Below are positions 22,643-33,470 of a DNA stretch of 64,000 bases, piece by piece (within the stretch, counting starts at the first letter, position 1; each line of letters begins with the position of its first letter). The stretch spans positions 1 to 64,000 of the forward strand of contig JABCPU010000246.1 of NCBI GenBank assembly GCA_016800925.1, read 5' to 3'. The stretch is from Suillus spraguei (lineage: Eukaryota; Basidiomycota; Agaricomycetes; Boletales; Suillaceae). The position numbers and the translations under genes are program-made. A model generated the notes under the pieces. It worked only from the letters and a program-made list of their open reading frames with translations, made no database searches and had not been told where the DNA came from.

Positions 22643-25076
22643 GTCGGTGTCAATAAGACAAACGAATAGAGCATCAGGGAGGAGAGTCTGGTCTTCATTA
22701 TCATCTTTGCCGGAATTGTAGTCAGGTCAGCGAGATAGTGCATCAGGTACTGCCAGTTTAGTACCTGCAACGTGATGCAGTTCAATGTCATAAATAGACA
22801 AAATCAGTTGCCAACGTGCTTGGCAATGGGTAAGTTTCTGTGCACTTCTAAAGTACAGAAGATTCTTGTGGTCGGTGAATACCAGGACGGGGTGTGGGTT
22901 TCCTTCAAGGTAATGACGCCATTCATTCAATGCCCGGATCACGGCAAGGAGTTCCCGATCAAAGATTTGGTAATTGCGTTCTGCGGGGTTCAAAGACTGT
23001 GAGAGGTATGCGCATGGGTGATAAACACCATTCTCATCGGTTTGCAAGAGAACTCCGCCAGTTGCTACAAGTGAAGCATTGGTAGCAATGGCAAATTGTC
23101 GGGAAGGATCAGGGTTACAGAGTACCGGTTGGGATGTGAAGTGTCGTTTCAGTTCTTCGAAGGTGTCCATACATTCGGTTGACCAATCAAAGGCCTTATC
23201 TTTCTTCATTAATTCGATAAGGGGTCGAGCAATGTCAGAGTAGTGGGAGATGAACGTTCGGTAGAAGTTGCAAAAGCCGAGGAATGACCGAACATCTTTT
23301 ACAGATTTCGGAATTGGCCATTTGGCAATTCCTTTGGTCTTGGTGGTGTCCATAGCAACTTGTCCGGGCCGAATTATCATTCCGAGGTATTCCACTTCTT
23401 CTGCATTGAAGGTGCATTTCTCCGGTTTCAAGAACAAATGTTCCTGTCGTATCTTCATCAAAACCTGTCTTGTCCGTTCGCGATGTTCTGCCATAGTTGT
23501 AGAGAAAATCAGGATATCGTCCATGTAGATAACCATCCATCCTTCATTGATTTCTTGCTGGAAGGTACGATTCATGTATGCTTGGAAAGTTGCTGGGGAA
23601 TTACAAAGGCCAAAGAACATGACGTTCGGTTCAAAGAGGCCACTTCGATTCTGAGATGAAACCTTTCGCAATTTTTTCATCGATAAACATTTTGACGGCA
23701 GCGCATTCTTTTTCCGATAGCGGGTAAACCTTAGATGTGCGGGGAATAAAACCGGGTTTAGTATCAATCCGATGATCAATACCAGGGCGTTCAGGGGGTA
23801 GTTTGTTCAGTCCGTCTTTAGCAAAGATGTCCGCAAAATCGTGCAGATATTCCGGGACCAATTCTTCAAAGGACTTCTTTTTCTTCTCCTTTTCGTCCGT
23901 AGCAAATTCCTGAGCTTTATTGCTGTATTTCAGAGGAGGAAGGGAGATTGTGGAGTAGTTAGAGGTTTGTTCAGGTCGGGAAGTTCCATCACGTGTGAGG
24001 GGTGTATTCATGGATACTTCTTTGATGATTCTCATGCTAACTCCATCAGTGTCATATTCCACAAGGAATTCTCCATCTCCAAGCTCATAAGAGGAAATTT
24101 CATGTACTTCTGGTGCATGCCAGATATCTTGCACAGTGTTGAATTGGTCATCATCCTCTGTTGGGATCAACAAGGGCGTGGGTTCTTCTTCATTGGGGAT
24201 TTCTTCAATTGAAGCTGAAGGAGTATGTTGAAGAATCTTCAGAGGAATGTAGAACTTGGATAGTTTTGGTACATTTGTATCTCGTCCAGGGATTTCTTCT
24301 TCTGCTTTTCTCTTTCCATACTTCTGTTCTTCTATTGGCCATTGCTCAATAGGTTCTGGTCCAGTCCAATACTCGGGCTTGGATTCATTCTTGTGCTTTT
24401 CTGCATGGAGAATTGGTGATACTGCTCACGGCAGTTGTACACAGGGAGTAGGGTCTGTAGTACGTGGCATTTGTACTTCTGGTTCAGGATCTTTAGGAGT
24501 AGGAGAGATGTTGAGGGATCTTGGAAGTTGTGAATATTGCCATTTCTTGGGATGGCAGTGGAATGCCGGGGGCAGCCCGTTCTTCTTCTGATCAGTATCT
24601 ATGTCAATTTCAATTTCATCCGATTTCGTTGTTCAAGGGAGGATGAGTGTTTCAGCAGCCCAATCTATACTTGGGTTCATTGCGCATAACCATGGAATTC
24701 CCAAAAGGATTTGATCTCTTCTTCCTAGTTTGATGATATTGAATTTTCCATACATGGTTCGTTCATCAATTTTAACCACTAGGAGACAGTAGTGCATGAT
24801 CGGTCCTCCTTTGATAAGAGTTCCATCCACCATAGTAACTCGAAATGGTGTCTTGAGTTTTCGCCGTGTGATTTGATGGAGTTTCACAAATTCTTCGGAA
24901 ATAAATGTTCCTGCTGCGCTGGAGTCAATGACGGCAGTAGTGTCGACAAATTTTAAGCGAGTACACGAGTGGAGAGTGATAGGGACACAAAGTTCTTTTC
25001 TTTCACCTACAGCGCGTACAAGTCTTAGTAATACATTGGGAGAAACATACGTCAAATCCTTGTTTCTCCAATTCAA
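22643..25076 (-). pseudogene. pol: Pol of element 2: protease, partial RT, RNase H
   Basis: Protease region 25076-24633 has VIDSSAAGTFISEEF: the DSG active site is DSS, a G to A change from DSG of element 1. The linker follows (KYGKRKAEEEIPGRDTN). At about 23640 the frame jumps from GFISESKW directly to GLFEPNVMFFGLCNSP, deleting the RT fingers and the first catalytic Asp block (present in element 1 as TKMDIRSSYNNIRI). IYMDDILIF is intact, as are RNase H motifs (YQIFDRELLAVIRALNEW, VFTDHKNLLYF) to DALSR at 22730. Confidence 0.88.
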
Positions 25077-25909
25077 AAATCCTCTTCAAGTCGCCTTACA
25101 GTTTCTTTGTCTTCTTTGTCTTTAACCTTGGTTTGATGGAGCGGAGTTTTCTTCTTTCTTTCTGGACAATTATGAATACGGTGTCCAGTCTTCTTGCATC
25201 TGAAGCATTGTCCCTTCTTCATGCATTCGGATCTCTCCATATCGGAGATTTGATCTACAACCATTGCATTGGAGTCCCGATTAGGAATGTAACGCGCATT
25301 TCCATAGTTCTTCTTCTTCTGCTGCGGAGCATGACGTGCTCATAATGCTTGAAGACGGTGGTGGGAATTGTCGATGGAAACACAGTGCATTACAATGTCA
25401 TGGAATACTTCTGAGACATCTCCTGGTGCGAAAAGCTTGGTAAGGATACCCAGATTGAGGCCATCTTGGAAGAATTGAATTTTGGTTGCATCATCAATGA
25501 TGTGGGCCTTGGCTGCAAGTGCCTCAAAGTCGGCGATGTAGGTCTGGAGATCACCGCTTCCTTGTTTGAGGTCCCTGAGTTTTGTTAGTGCAGTTCCTTT
25601 AGTATCCACTGGTTTGAAGGCGTCTTTGAAACTTTTCATAAAATCCTGCAACGTCCCATAACCAACTTTTTGTCCAGAGGTATCAGTTGACTGAGCATGA
25701 GCAAGGAATTGTTCTTTCCAAGATTTGGTGTTCTTCTCGGTCATGAAGGATGTAATGAAGATGATCTTCTGCTTGTCGGTGGTGTAGAGCTTTTCATTGA
25801 TGTCGAAGCACAGATTGCATGATTGGATGAATTCACGAGAGTTGTCGCGATCCCCATCAAAACTGGTTGGAAGACCAATTTTATATTCAAATTCTTTGGT
25901 GGTCGTCAT
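25073..25909 (-). pseudogene. gag: Gag of element 2
   Basis: It starts MTTTKEFEYKIGLPTSFDG at 25909 and is open to 25340, where a TGA interrupts (LQAL stop ARHAPQQ). It continues as APQQKKKNYGNARY and the zinc knuckle CFRCKKTGHRIHNC to 25073. The stop fits a CGA to TGA change when compared with element 1. Confidence 0.9.
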
Positions 25910-26036
25910 GATGATGAGTCATCTGGTGAGTTATACTTTCTTGGTGCCTACACGCACTGTCTTGCTGTCCGTTAGGGCTTATCAGGGTTCAGGGTCGAAG
26001 ACTAGATAGTCCACGATCAGGTGGACTTTAATCTTT

Positions 26037-26513
26037 TGTTACGAACTGGGGTGGCATCACCAGCAACAGTGAAAAGACACAGGCGATCTGCTGGGAAGTT
26101 CTACAATGTCCAGAAGAGGACAAGGTAAGAGTACAAGGAACGCGTTCCGAGTACGATCAAGGGTTCAGCCTCAAAGATAGATCTAAGAGGTTCTGCGAGA
26201 ATAGAGACTAAGGCTAAGGAGTGCTTAGACTTAGAGACGATTCAAGACAACTTAGGTTGGAGGCCTAAGCGAAGGATATTCCAGGTAAAACCCAGTAAGA
26301 TTAAAGTAAAGTATACAAGTGTAATACAATGTGCTTAAATAGGTCAATATGTGCGCACGGACCAAGAGAGACATGAGAATGTAAGTGCGTATCCAAAGAA
26401 GGAAGGCAACTATAGTACAGATGTGTTGAGCATATGAGTCAGAGTCACATTATGTAATATACAAGTAAAGGAGACAGAGAGAAAAATGAATAGGGGCACG
26501 TATGACTGTAACA
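26037..26513 (-). repeat. 5' LTR-A of element 2 (complete)
   Basis: It is 477 bp, 'tgttacgaactggggtggca' to 'cgtatgactgtaaca' on the plus strand. The PBS complement (actttaatctttt) lies directly at its left side, which identifies it as the 5' LTR of a minus-strand element. Confidence 0.92.
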
Positions 26514-26966
26514 CACAGCATGGCTAGAATATATTGTGTTCCTTGGTATGCAAGGAACTAGCAAGACATGGTAGTTGTAGACCAAGAGGAGGTTGGAGAA
26601 CCACAGTGGTGGTGAGGCGTATATCTTCATTAAAACGATGGCTGCACCGTGTTACTGTACATGCAAGTGTTTTTTGTAAAATTGTCTTCTTGAACTCTGA
26701 CTACACCATTCCTGAATGCTCAATAATGAGACGTTTGACATGCATAGCTCATATTATACAATCCCTGGCCTTGTATCAATATGTGGTAGATTGTCATCTG
26801 TCCTGTCCTGCAGAAATAGCATCCGAGTCTGTGTATGGTACACAATTACAGATGTCAAAAAGCTGTATTGAAACAAAAAGTTAGTTCAAGTGTGGGATAC
26901 TGGCTGCATGCAGTGGAAATTTGAACTCGGTCATGGCAGGTACTCACATTACTAGAGCCGCCCTGT

Positions 26967-27700
26967 TGTTAATACCATACTCAAAGGATGAAAGATCCGA
27001 AGGGCTTTGGCCTCAGTTCGTGCACTGTGCCCCTTTCCTGAGTAATGCCCCTTATTTCAGAGGGTAGATATATGTCCAAAGATCTGGAAGGAGTTGTGTG
27101 ACAGATTCAGACGTCTGAAGGTCATCCGGAGCATAGAGACGGAACGAGGATTAAGGCTAGTTTTGGAACAAGTTCCTAACTAGAAACTAACAGAGATAGA
27201 CTATCCGAAGATAGAGCCAGAGATATAGACTAAAGGATTCAATCCCAAGTCTCGGAAGATGACTAGAGCGGAGAGTAACTCAAGTCCGGAGGAAACAGAA
27301 TGAGCAGAATCTAAGATGATATTCGAACTAAGGTTCTACGGAGATCTACAAGTGGTTTATATACTGTAAGTAACCAGCATGGATAATCAAGGAGTCTGGG
27401 ACCGAGGGCTATGTACGAAGTATAACAGAAGTCTATTAGTTAATGCACAGCAGATCAGTAAGCACAAGTCGGAAATAAAACACAGGTAACGGATCAATAA
27501 GCAGGACGGAAGTATACACAGCCGGAATACCGGAAACAGGAGGGATGCCGAAAGGAGATAGACACAGATATACACAGGGGAGTTAGAGTGCGAGAATTGG
27601 GCACTTTCGGATGGGTGATCCAGACAGGATCTGTGGACCAGACGGAAGTAGGGTCGATTGGATCTGATTGGATCTGAGATTGGAAATATGGTATATGACA
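26967..27700 (+). mobile_element. Solo LTR-D with target-site duplication
   Basis: It is 734 bp, TGTTAATACC to GGTATATGACA, with imperfect inverted termini, flanked by 'cctgt' (26962-26966 and 27701-27705). Copy A has the empty site at about 4531-4535 ('gagccgccctgttctgattcc'), proving the insertion. The orientation of the parent element is unknown; plus is nominal. Confidence 0.92.
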
Positions 27701-27939
27701 CCTGTCCTGATTCCACTGAGTGACAAAATCCATAAGGTCATGGAGTTGGCTAGGATTGAATGGATCCCATAAAGATACACCTTTTGTAAATCTCCACTAC
27801 ATTCACTCTGTCCACTAACAGGGGCTGCTTGGTGGTAGAGTTGTCAAAAGAAGACTCAAAGTTGAAGAAGACATGTGTAGCTGACCGCCACTTGAATTAT
27901 GCTGAAAGTGAACGTGAAAACTCGATTTGTACTGAATGA

Positions 27940-28932
27940 TTCACATCCAGTTTGTTGCCTGCTAGTTTTATTTTCTGCTTGAAGATCTTACATGAGTTAT
28001 ATGCTATAGCTTTTAACAATAGCCAATGCCCCACTGCGCACAACTGAGCTATACAGTATAGGACCAGTCCTTTGCCCACCTCAGGCAAAATTTATTATTT
28101 CATCATTTGTTCATATCAACATATAGGAAGATATTAAAGATGAGGCCTCAATGGACATTTGTATAGTATACGATGAAGAATTGATGTCCACGATATTGTG
28201 CATGACACAAATCAGTTGATTTTTCCATCCTGAGTGAATTTTGTTGAGAGCCATAGTACATCAATGATTTTTTTCGAGAAAAGTGGCTGGTACAATACAA
28301 AGTATATTCTTTGAAGATCATTTTCACCTGCAACAGATTTGTGAATACCTCCTTTGTTCCTTCTACAAAGCACATAGATTGAACAATGGTAGTTTTCAAA
28401 GGTCTTATCTCGGGGAGTTCAGCCTGGAGCTGGTCACACATAGTTCTCACGTTATTCAACTTTCGAACTCTAAACTTAATCACACAACATATCACTGACA
28501 AGCGGGAACAAACCAAAGATGGGGGCAATCCAGAAACCCGTGTCAAGGCCAGAGCGAGTTCAGCCTGAAGTTTATGACAGCGAGCAAGAAGACGATGGGG
28601 AAGAAGAGAATTAATCTCACGAGCGTGTTTAATCTAATCATTACCTTTTGGATTACAAATTTACGGTGTTGCGTGATGTGACATCTAAATCGAGGTGGGC
28701 AAAGGACTGGTCAAGTCAAAGATAACGCTGTTTTCAATGATCTTGCTACAACACACTAATGTCATCGTTGATAGCTCTCAAAAATTTATCGTAGTATTTA
28801 CATGTGCATTGGAATATTACTGTCTACTATGATTTTCGAAAAAATGAGTCATTATGAAGTGGGATGCATTTCAAAATGTGGTGGGCAAAGGACCGGTCCT
28901 ATACTGTAGTGACTCGATCTTTATTGTGATCA
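27940..28932. other. Small inversion within copy B, carrying a MITE
   Basis: Bases 27940-28053 plus 28907-28932 are the reverse complement of copy A 4762-4908 ('ttgcctgctagttttatttt', 'gatcttacatgagttatatg'), whereas sequence on both sides is collinear ('actcgatttgtactgaatga' on the left, 'gaaggtgcacgatcctatga' on the right). Which orientation is ancestral cannot be told from two copies. Confidence 0.8.
28054..28906. mobile_element. Mariner/Tc1-type non-autonomous element (853 bp)
   Basis: Terminal inverted repeats of about 27 bp: CAGTATAGGACCAGTCCTTT at the left and its near-perfect complement at the right (GGACCGGTCCTATACTG), extending through GCCCACC/GGTGGGC. It is flanked by TA on both sides (28052-28053, 28907-28908). 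Copy A has the uninterrupted site with a single TA. The interior has no recognisable transposase; a 132-residue minus-strand frame (28546-28148) shows no DDE motif. Confidence 0.85.
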
Positions 28933-30686
28933 GCGGGACGCGTCAAGTATCGAAGGTGCACGATCCTATGACCCTATGGTCGAATTGTCCAGAGAAAACC
29001 TTCATAGCGCCGGTGCTTGAGGCTTGAAATGTTAGACTACCCCGAAAACCAGGAGAAGTGTGACGAATCCAATACAACGTGTGACTGGGAACTAACGTGG
29101 ATCACATTGTTTGCAGAAGTCGACCGTTGGGAAACCCGGCTAGGGCTCGGTGAGAAATGCCCGATGTTACTAGAAGTCGACCATGAATTATTCACCGAGC
29201 TCTAGACCCGGCCAGCCCATGGAACTTGAAGCCGCCTTGTGCTGTATGATCGTGAGAATTAATAGCATCTCGCTTAGTATTCCTGGCATGACATTGATGA
29301 ATTCAGAATATCTCAGCCTTGCCAGTGCAGCAGCGGTACTTGCTTTGCTCGTACGCGTGATTCCTTAAGATTTGACTTGCAGACTCATTTCGTGACGCTC
29401 GAGGATTGAACTTGCGATACCGCCCATATGGAACGTTGAAACGCTGATACTCCTACTTCGGGTCGCTGGCAGCCTTCCTCGGATCCACCTTTACCTTCTT
29501 CCTCAACCGCTCGCGAAGTCTGAGATCCGGGTGGTGGCAACAAAGAGGACATCTCGATCTCAGGATATCCGACCGTCCGGTTCCCATCTGCGCTATATCC
29601 TGGCAACAAACACCGGAAGAATGACCACATCTAATTTGTCAAACAATAATCGTCGCACATTTTGCCACCTCCAAGATTAAAGACCACCCTAAGGATGTAG
29701 AAGTTCTCGAGATCTCAATCATTGACGGAGACTTCCAACCGCAAGGTCAATCTTGATCGAGATAGTTGAACTAGTGGTCGTGTTATCTGACAAGTTCCGA
29801 AGCAGAGTTCCTGTGCACTGGAGTCGACTCGGAGATGAGTGTCTCGGCCATATTTCAATCACGGTCATGGGATTCGTGCACATGGACCATGGCGCAATAT
29901 CATGGTAATGGTATAGAGGCAAGGTCCCCTATCCGTCAATCAAGAAGGCGTAACTGTCTTACCACTCATGCGCATGGTACATGTCTGACACAAGGTTCTT
30001 GACGGGTGCGTTAGTATCCTCATATGTAACGCTGAGTGTTTTTCCCAGCAGATACTGGTGCTATAGAATATCTCGACACAGTCACTTGCAAGGCCCTGGT
30101 TGAAGACTGCGATGGGCAAAAAATCAGACATGTAAGTACCTCGGCTGCGTTCCCAGTGTCCATAAGTGACATTACCAATTAGAAACGTTGGGACGGCATA
30201 GATTTATGTAATCGATGATTACTATGTTCTAATAGTCGCTAGCCACTTCAATCCAATCTCTGCAAGTCATAATAATGTCCTGATCACATTCACATAAGTA
30301 TTATGAGCCCTTTGACCATCTTGAAACTGGTTTCTAGCGTACATAGGTCATATCTTCACTAACTACTGAAAAATAGATCGCACTCTTCAAGGCCCACCGA
30401 ATTGAGTTTGCTGAAGTCAGAATGGGCAGCCGATCTGGGGTCACATCTAGGGTCAAGTCTGACTTTGGCTTATACTTGACCCCCAACGCCCATTTCAAAG
30501 AGTTCAAATCGGCGTCGGCAAGTTTTCCTACCCGAGTGTTCTTTGCGCCGTGCAGTCACCGTAGAATTGGTCGATCCTTCTCATTCTCCGAATGAAAAGC
30601 TCAACATTTAAAGTAGGTTTCAGTTTTTTTCACACTCGACGAGTCTTATCGAACGCATCCCATCTTTAATATCTCTTATACTTACC
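28933..30686. other. Upstream region of amine oxidase copy B, partly specific to copy B
   Basis: 28960-29425 aligns with copy A 4950-5265 but with extra segments, including an open frame 29017-29205 (MRLEMLDYPENQEKCDESNT) that reads on, past a stop, as MELEAALCCMIVRINS and a hydrophobic stretch. 29430-29995 has no counterpart in copy A and shows nothing recognised. 30003-30686 is collinear with 5273-5945 and likely contains the promoter. Confidence 0.45.
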
Positions 30687-32818
30687 ATGGATTTTGGAGG
30701 AGACGTACTAGGCTACTGGGGTCGAAACCTCATTGAAGAACATAACAACGTTCTTATCAAAAAGCTCCCCAAACTCTTCGGGGCTGGTCGTCGACAGACC
30801 CCGCAGCTACCGCTTTCCAAGGATGGCTTTAACAAGACGGGCCACCCAGTTGGTATTTTAGGCGCAGGAGTTGGTGGTCTATACACCGCCCTCATATTAG
30901 ATTCACTGGACATCAAGTACGAGATCTTGGAGGCATCAGACCGCACCGGTGGTCGCCTCCTCACCTACAAGTTCCCGAATGGCAAAGAATACGATTACTA
31001 TGTATGTTACTCATTTGATACTGCTGCGTCAATGATGCTCACCATATAACCACTCTTCTCTCCTGTTAACTAGGATGCTGGTGCGATGAGGTACCCCTTG
31101 CCGCAGAAGGATAGTGAGGGCAATTACAAGACCGGTATCATGAAGCGCTTGGGCGAGTTAATCAACTACCCAAAGCTCAATGATGGTCCGGTACCTCTAA
31201 AGTCTACACTCATTGACTACTATTTCAAGGCGAAGGATGGAGGATCTTTCCTCTACTTCAACAACGAACGTTACCAAGTCTTTGATCCATCGCATCCTCC
31301 TGACTTCCATGCCCGGAAAATGGGTGTTGAGTCTGAGTATGTCGCCGTGGGAGTAGAGAAGATTGTCGACGACGTCATTGAGCCATTCTCCCGCATGCTC
31401 ATAAACGACTTGAAGCAGCAGGTCAATAAAGGGTGGGATATCATGAAGGAGAATGATGGATACTCTCTTCGCGCATACATGTCATTCAAGTACATTCCCA
31501 GCGTCAGCCTCAAACTCCCGCCCATGCATCTTGCCACCAACGTAATTAACTGGTGCGAGACATTTGATAACAGCACTGGCTCGTATGACCGAAGTTTAAC
31601 TGAATCGGTCCTCGATTCACTGGCCTTTGCCACGGCCGGGCCAGACCCCACTGAAGACGTAGAATGGAAGTGTTTCAAGTAAGTGCACTGTTGTCTCCGA
31701 ACTCAAGCTCTGATACTTCTCGTATCCAGAGGCGGTTCTCACGTACTCATCGACCACATGACGGAGTACATTACTGTTAAGGGCACAAATGATCTTATCA
31801 AGTTCAATAAGAGCGTCACGAGCATCTCTCAGGGTACAAACACCATGGAGGTTTCTGTGCGGGGCGAATCTAGTCCACGCACATATTCACACGTTATATC
31901 GACCATTCCTCTGACAGGCCTGCGGGTGATTGATCTCTCTGGTGCTGGTTTAAACATGATGCAGAGAAACGCATTGCGCAAGCTACAGTATGGTCCTTCA
32001 ACCAAAATTGGGGTCCACTTCAAATCAGCCTGGTGGACGGAACGGTTTGGCATCAAAGGAGGCCAATCATTCACTGACCTCCCCATTCGAACTATCGTCT
32101 ACCCCTCTTACGGCGTGGATTCTGAGTCGCCGTCCACTGTGCTGATCGCGAGTTACTGTTGGACAAATGATGCAGAACGCTTGGGAGCGCTCATCGATAC
32201 CGGTAAAACAGAGTACCACGAGCAACTAAAAGAACTCGTACTGCGTAATCTCGCGGATGTACACAACATTACTTATGATTTCTTGTCGGATCAGTTCTTG
32301 GACATGCATGGATGGAACTGGAGCAACGACCCGCTCACCATGGGTGAGTCTGTAAATATTAATGTGATCCAATCAACGCTCACTCGCTTCGCTACAGGTG
32401 CCTTTGCATACTTTGGTCCTGGAGATTTCCAAGATTTATACACGGCTCTCAGTGTTCCAAATGCCAACAAGAGGTTGCATTTCGCTGGAGAGGCCATTAG
32501 CATCCGTCATGCGTGAGTGAAAAGCGGTTATCTTTGAGATGATTATAACTTAAAGGCAATGTCACTTGCAGGTGGGTTGTTGGTGCATTGGACAGTGCAT
32601 GGCGCGCAGTGTATGAATATCTTCTTGCTTCTGGACAGCCTCAAACCATCATTGAAAAATTCTTCAATTTGTGGGGCAAGAATATTGAGTGGGTATACCC
32701 ATCATCCTTGTATGGTGATGAAGGGCGCAGTACAGGGGATCCGAACATGAACTCCATGTTACGAGTCCACATGGCGTGCACATATGCTGCTGAAACATCT
32801 GGGGAGGTGAAGTTCTGA
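30687..32818 (+). CDS. Flavin-containing amine oxidase / L-amino-acid-oxidase-like protein, copy B
   Basis: Exons 30687-31001, 31074-31678, 31730-32512 and 32572-32818 have identical lengths to copy A (315, 605, 783, 247) and give 649 residues without stops. FAD motifs GAGVGGLYTALILDSL and AGEAISIRHAWVVGALDSA are unchanged. By my count 27 residues differ from copy A, clustered in places (for example DPSHPPDFHARK against DTLHPPDFHARE, and LAFATAG against LGLSTAG). Introns are alignable but slightly diverged. Because no catalytic motif is touched, this looks like a functional paralogue rather than a decaying copy. The chemistry is as in copy A; substrates may differ. Confidence 0.9.
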
Positions 32819-32846
32819 ATAAGATATAGCTAGCTCGGTAACATTG

Positions 32847-33465
32847 AGTGAATCTGTAACACCACTCGTCTTGTACTATTATTGATGGCTTGTTTGCTCC
32901 TATGAATTGAAATACATAGCGTGTTCGCTAACTTTTGAGCGCTAGTTAGCACTTAAGGTGGCTGCCGATATGCCGGACTACCAAACCCCATTATTTTTCC
33001 CAATATAACTTAGTGTACGAAATACGGTCTGCCTAGGGCACGAATTCACGTTGTTCAGGAGGCATGTGCAGCAGGACCTGGGCACGTTTATCAGAAGTAA
33101 TGAACTAGAAACAGGGAGTGAGTAACAGTGAGGACGCGCATCAGATTTATGAGAAATACCGTTACCCACTTTGCAAATGTCTTCATCACCAGCCCCACGA
33201 ACCATTTGCCCTCACAAAAGTTAGTAGGCCATCACTACGGATGATCTTTGACCTCTAAACCCTCGCACTTCTCAGGGCTGATGCCAAGAGCGTCTAAGCT
33301 TCGATGTTGGTCGCCCTTGCTTCACCTCTATGGATGAGATGGTTCCCGAGGACTCAGGCATTTAGAGGACTGCGAGACGACGGGTGCTTATATAATGCAT
33401 GAATTCAGTCAAAAGGGTGCATAAGCACCGTTGTGTGCGAGTGACAAAGCGAGTAGGGGATAGAT
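32847..33465. other. Intergenic stretch, no gene recognised
   Basis: A minus-strand frame 33205-32978 starting MVRGAGDEDICKVGNGISHK is the longest; it resembles no family I know. Nothing else is seen. Confidence 0.35.
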
Positions 33466-33470
33466 CTGAG

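Larger units (their letters stand above)
20868..26513 (-). mobile_element. Ty3/Gypsy chromovirus (element 2), minus strand, rearranged 3' end
   Basis: It is flanked by the direct repeat 'cacag' (20863-20867 and 26514-26518); the uninterrupted site is at about 4120 in copy A ('gctcacagcatat'). Right to left it has a full 5' LTR (26037-26513), PBS, gag, protease, partial RT, RNase H, integrase with zinc finger, chromodomain and the N-terminus of ORF3. The left end lacks a normal 3' LTR: only 'tgttatgaa' remains, followed by about 30 bp of LTR start in the opposite orientation (20877-20906), then ORF3. Confidence 0.92.
20745..32846 (+). repeat. Segmental duplication, copy B (amine oxidase locus, expanded)
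   Basis: Homologous to 3985-8102 but interrupted by chromovirus element 2 (20868-26513), solo LTR-D (26967-27700), an inverted 0.15-kb piece containing a MITE (27940-28932), and extra sequence around 29430-29995. Homology resumes cleanly on each side of every insertion. The last part, 30003-32846, is collinear with 5273-8102. Confidence 0.88.
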
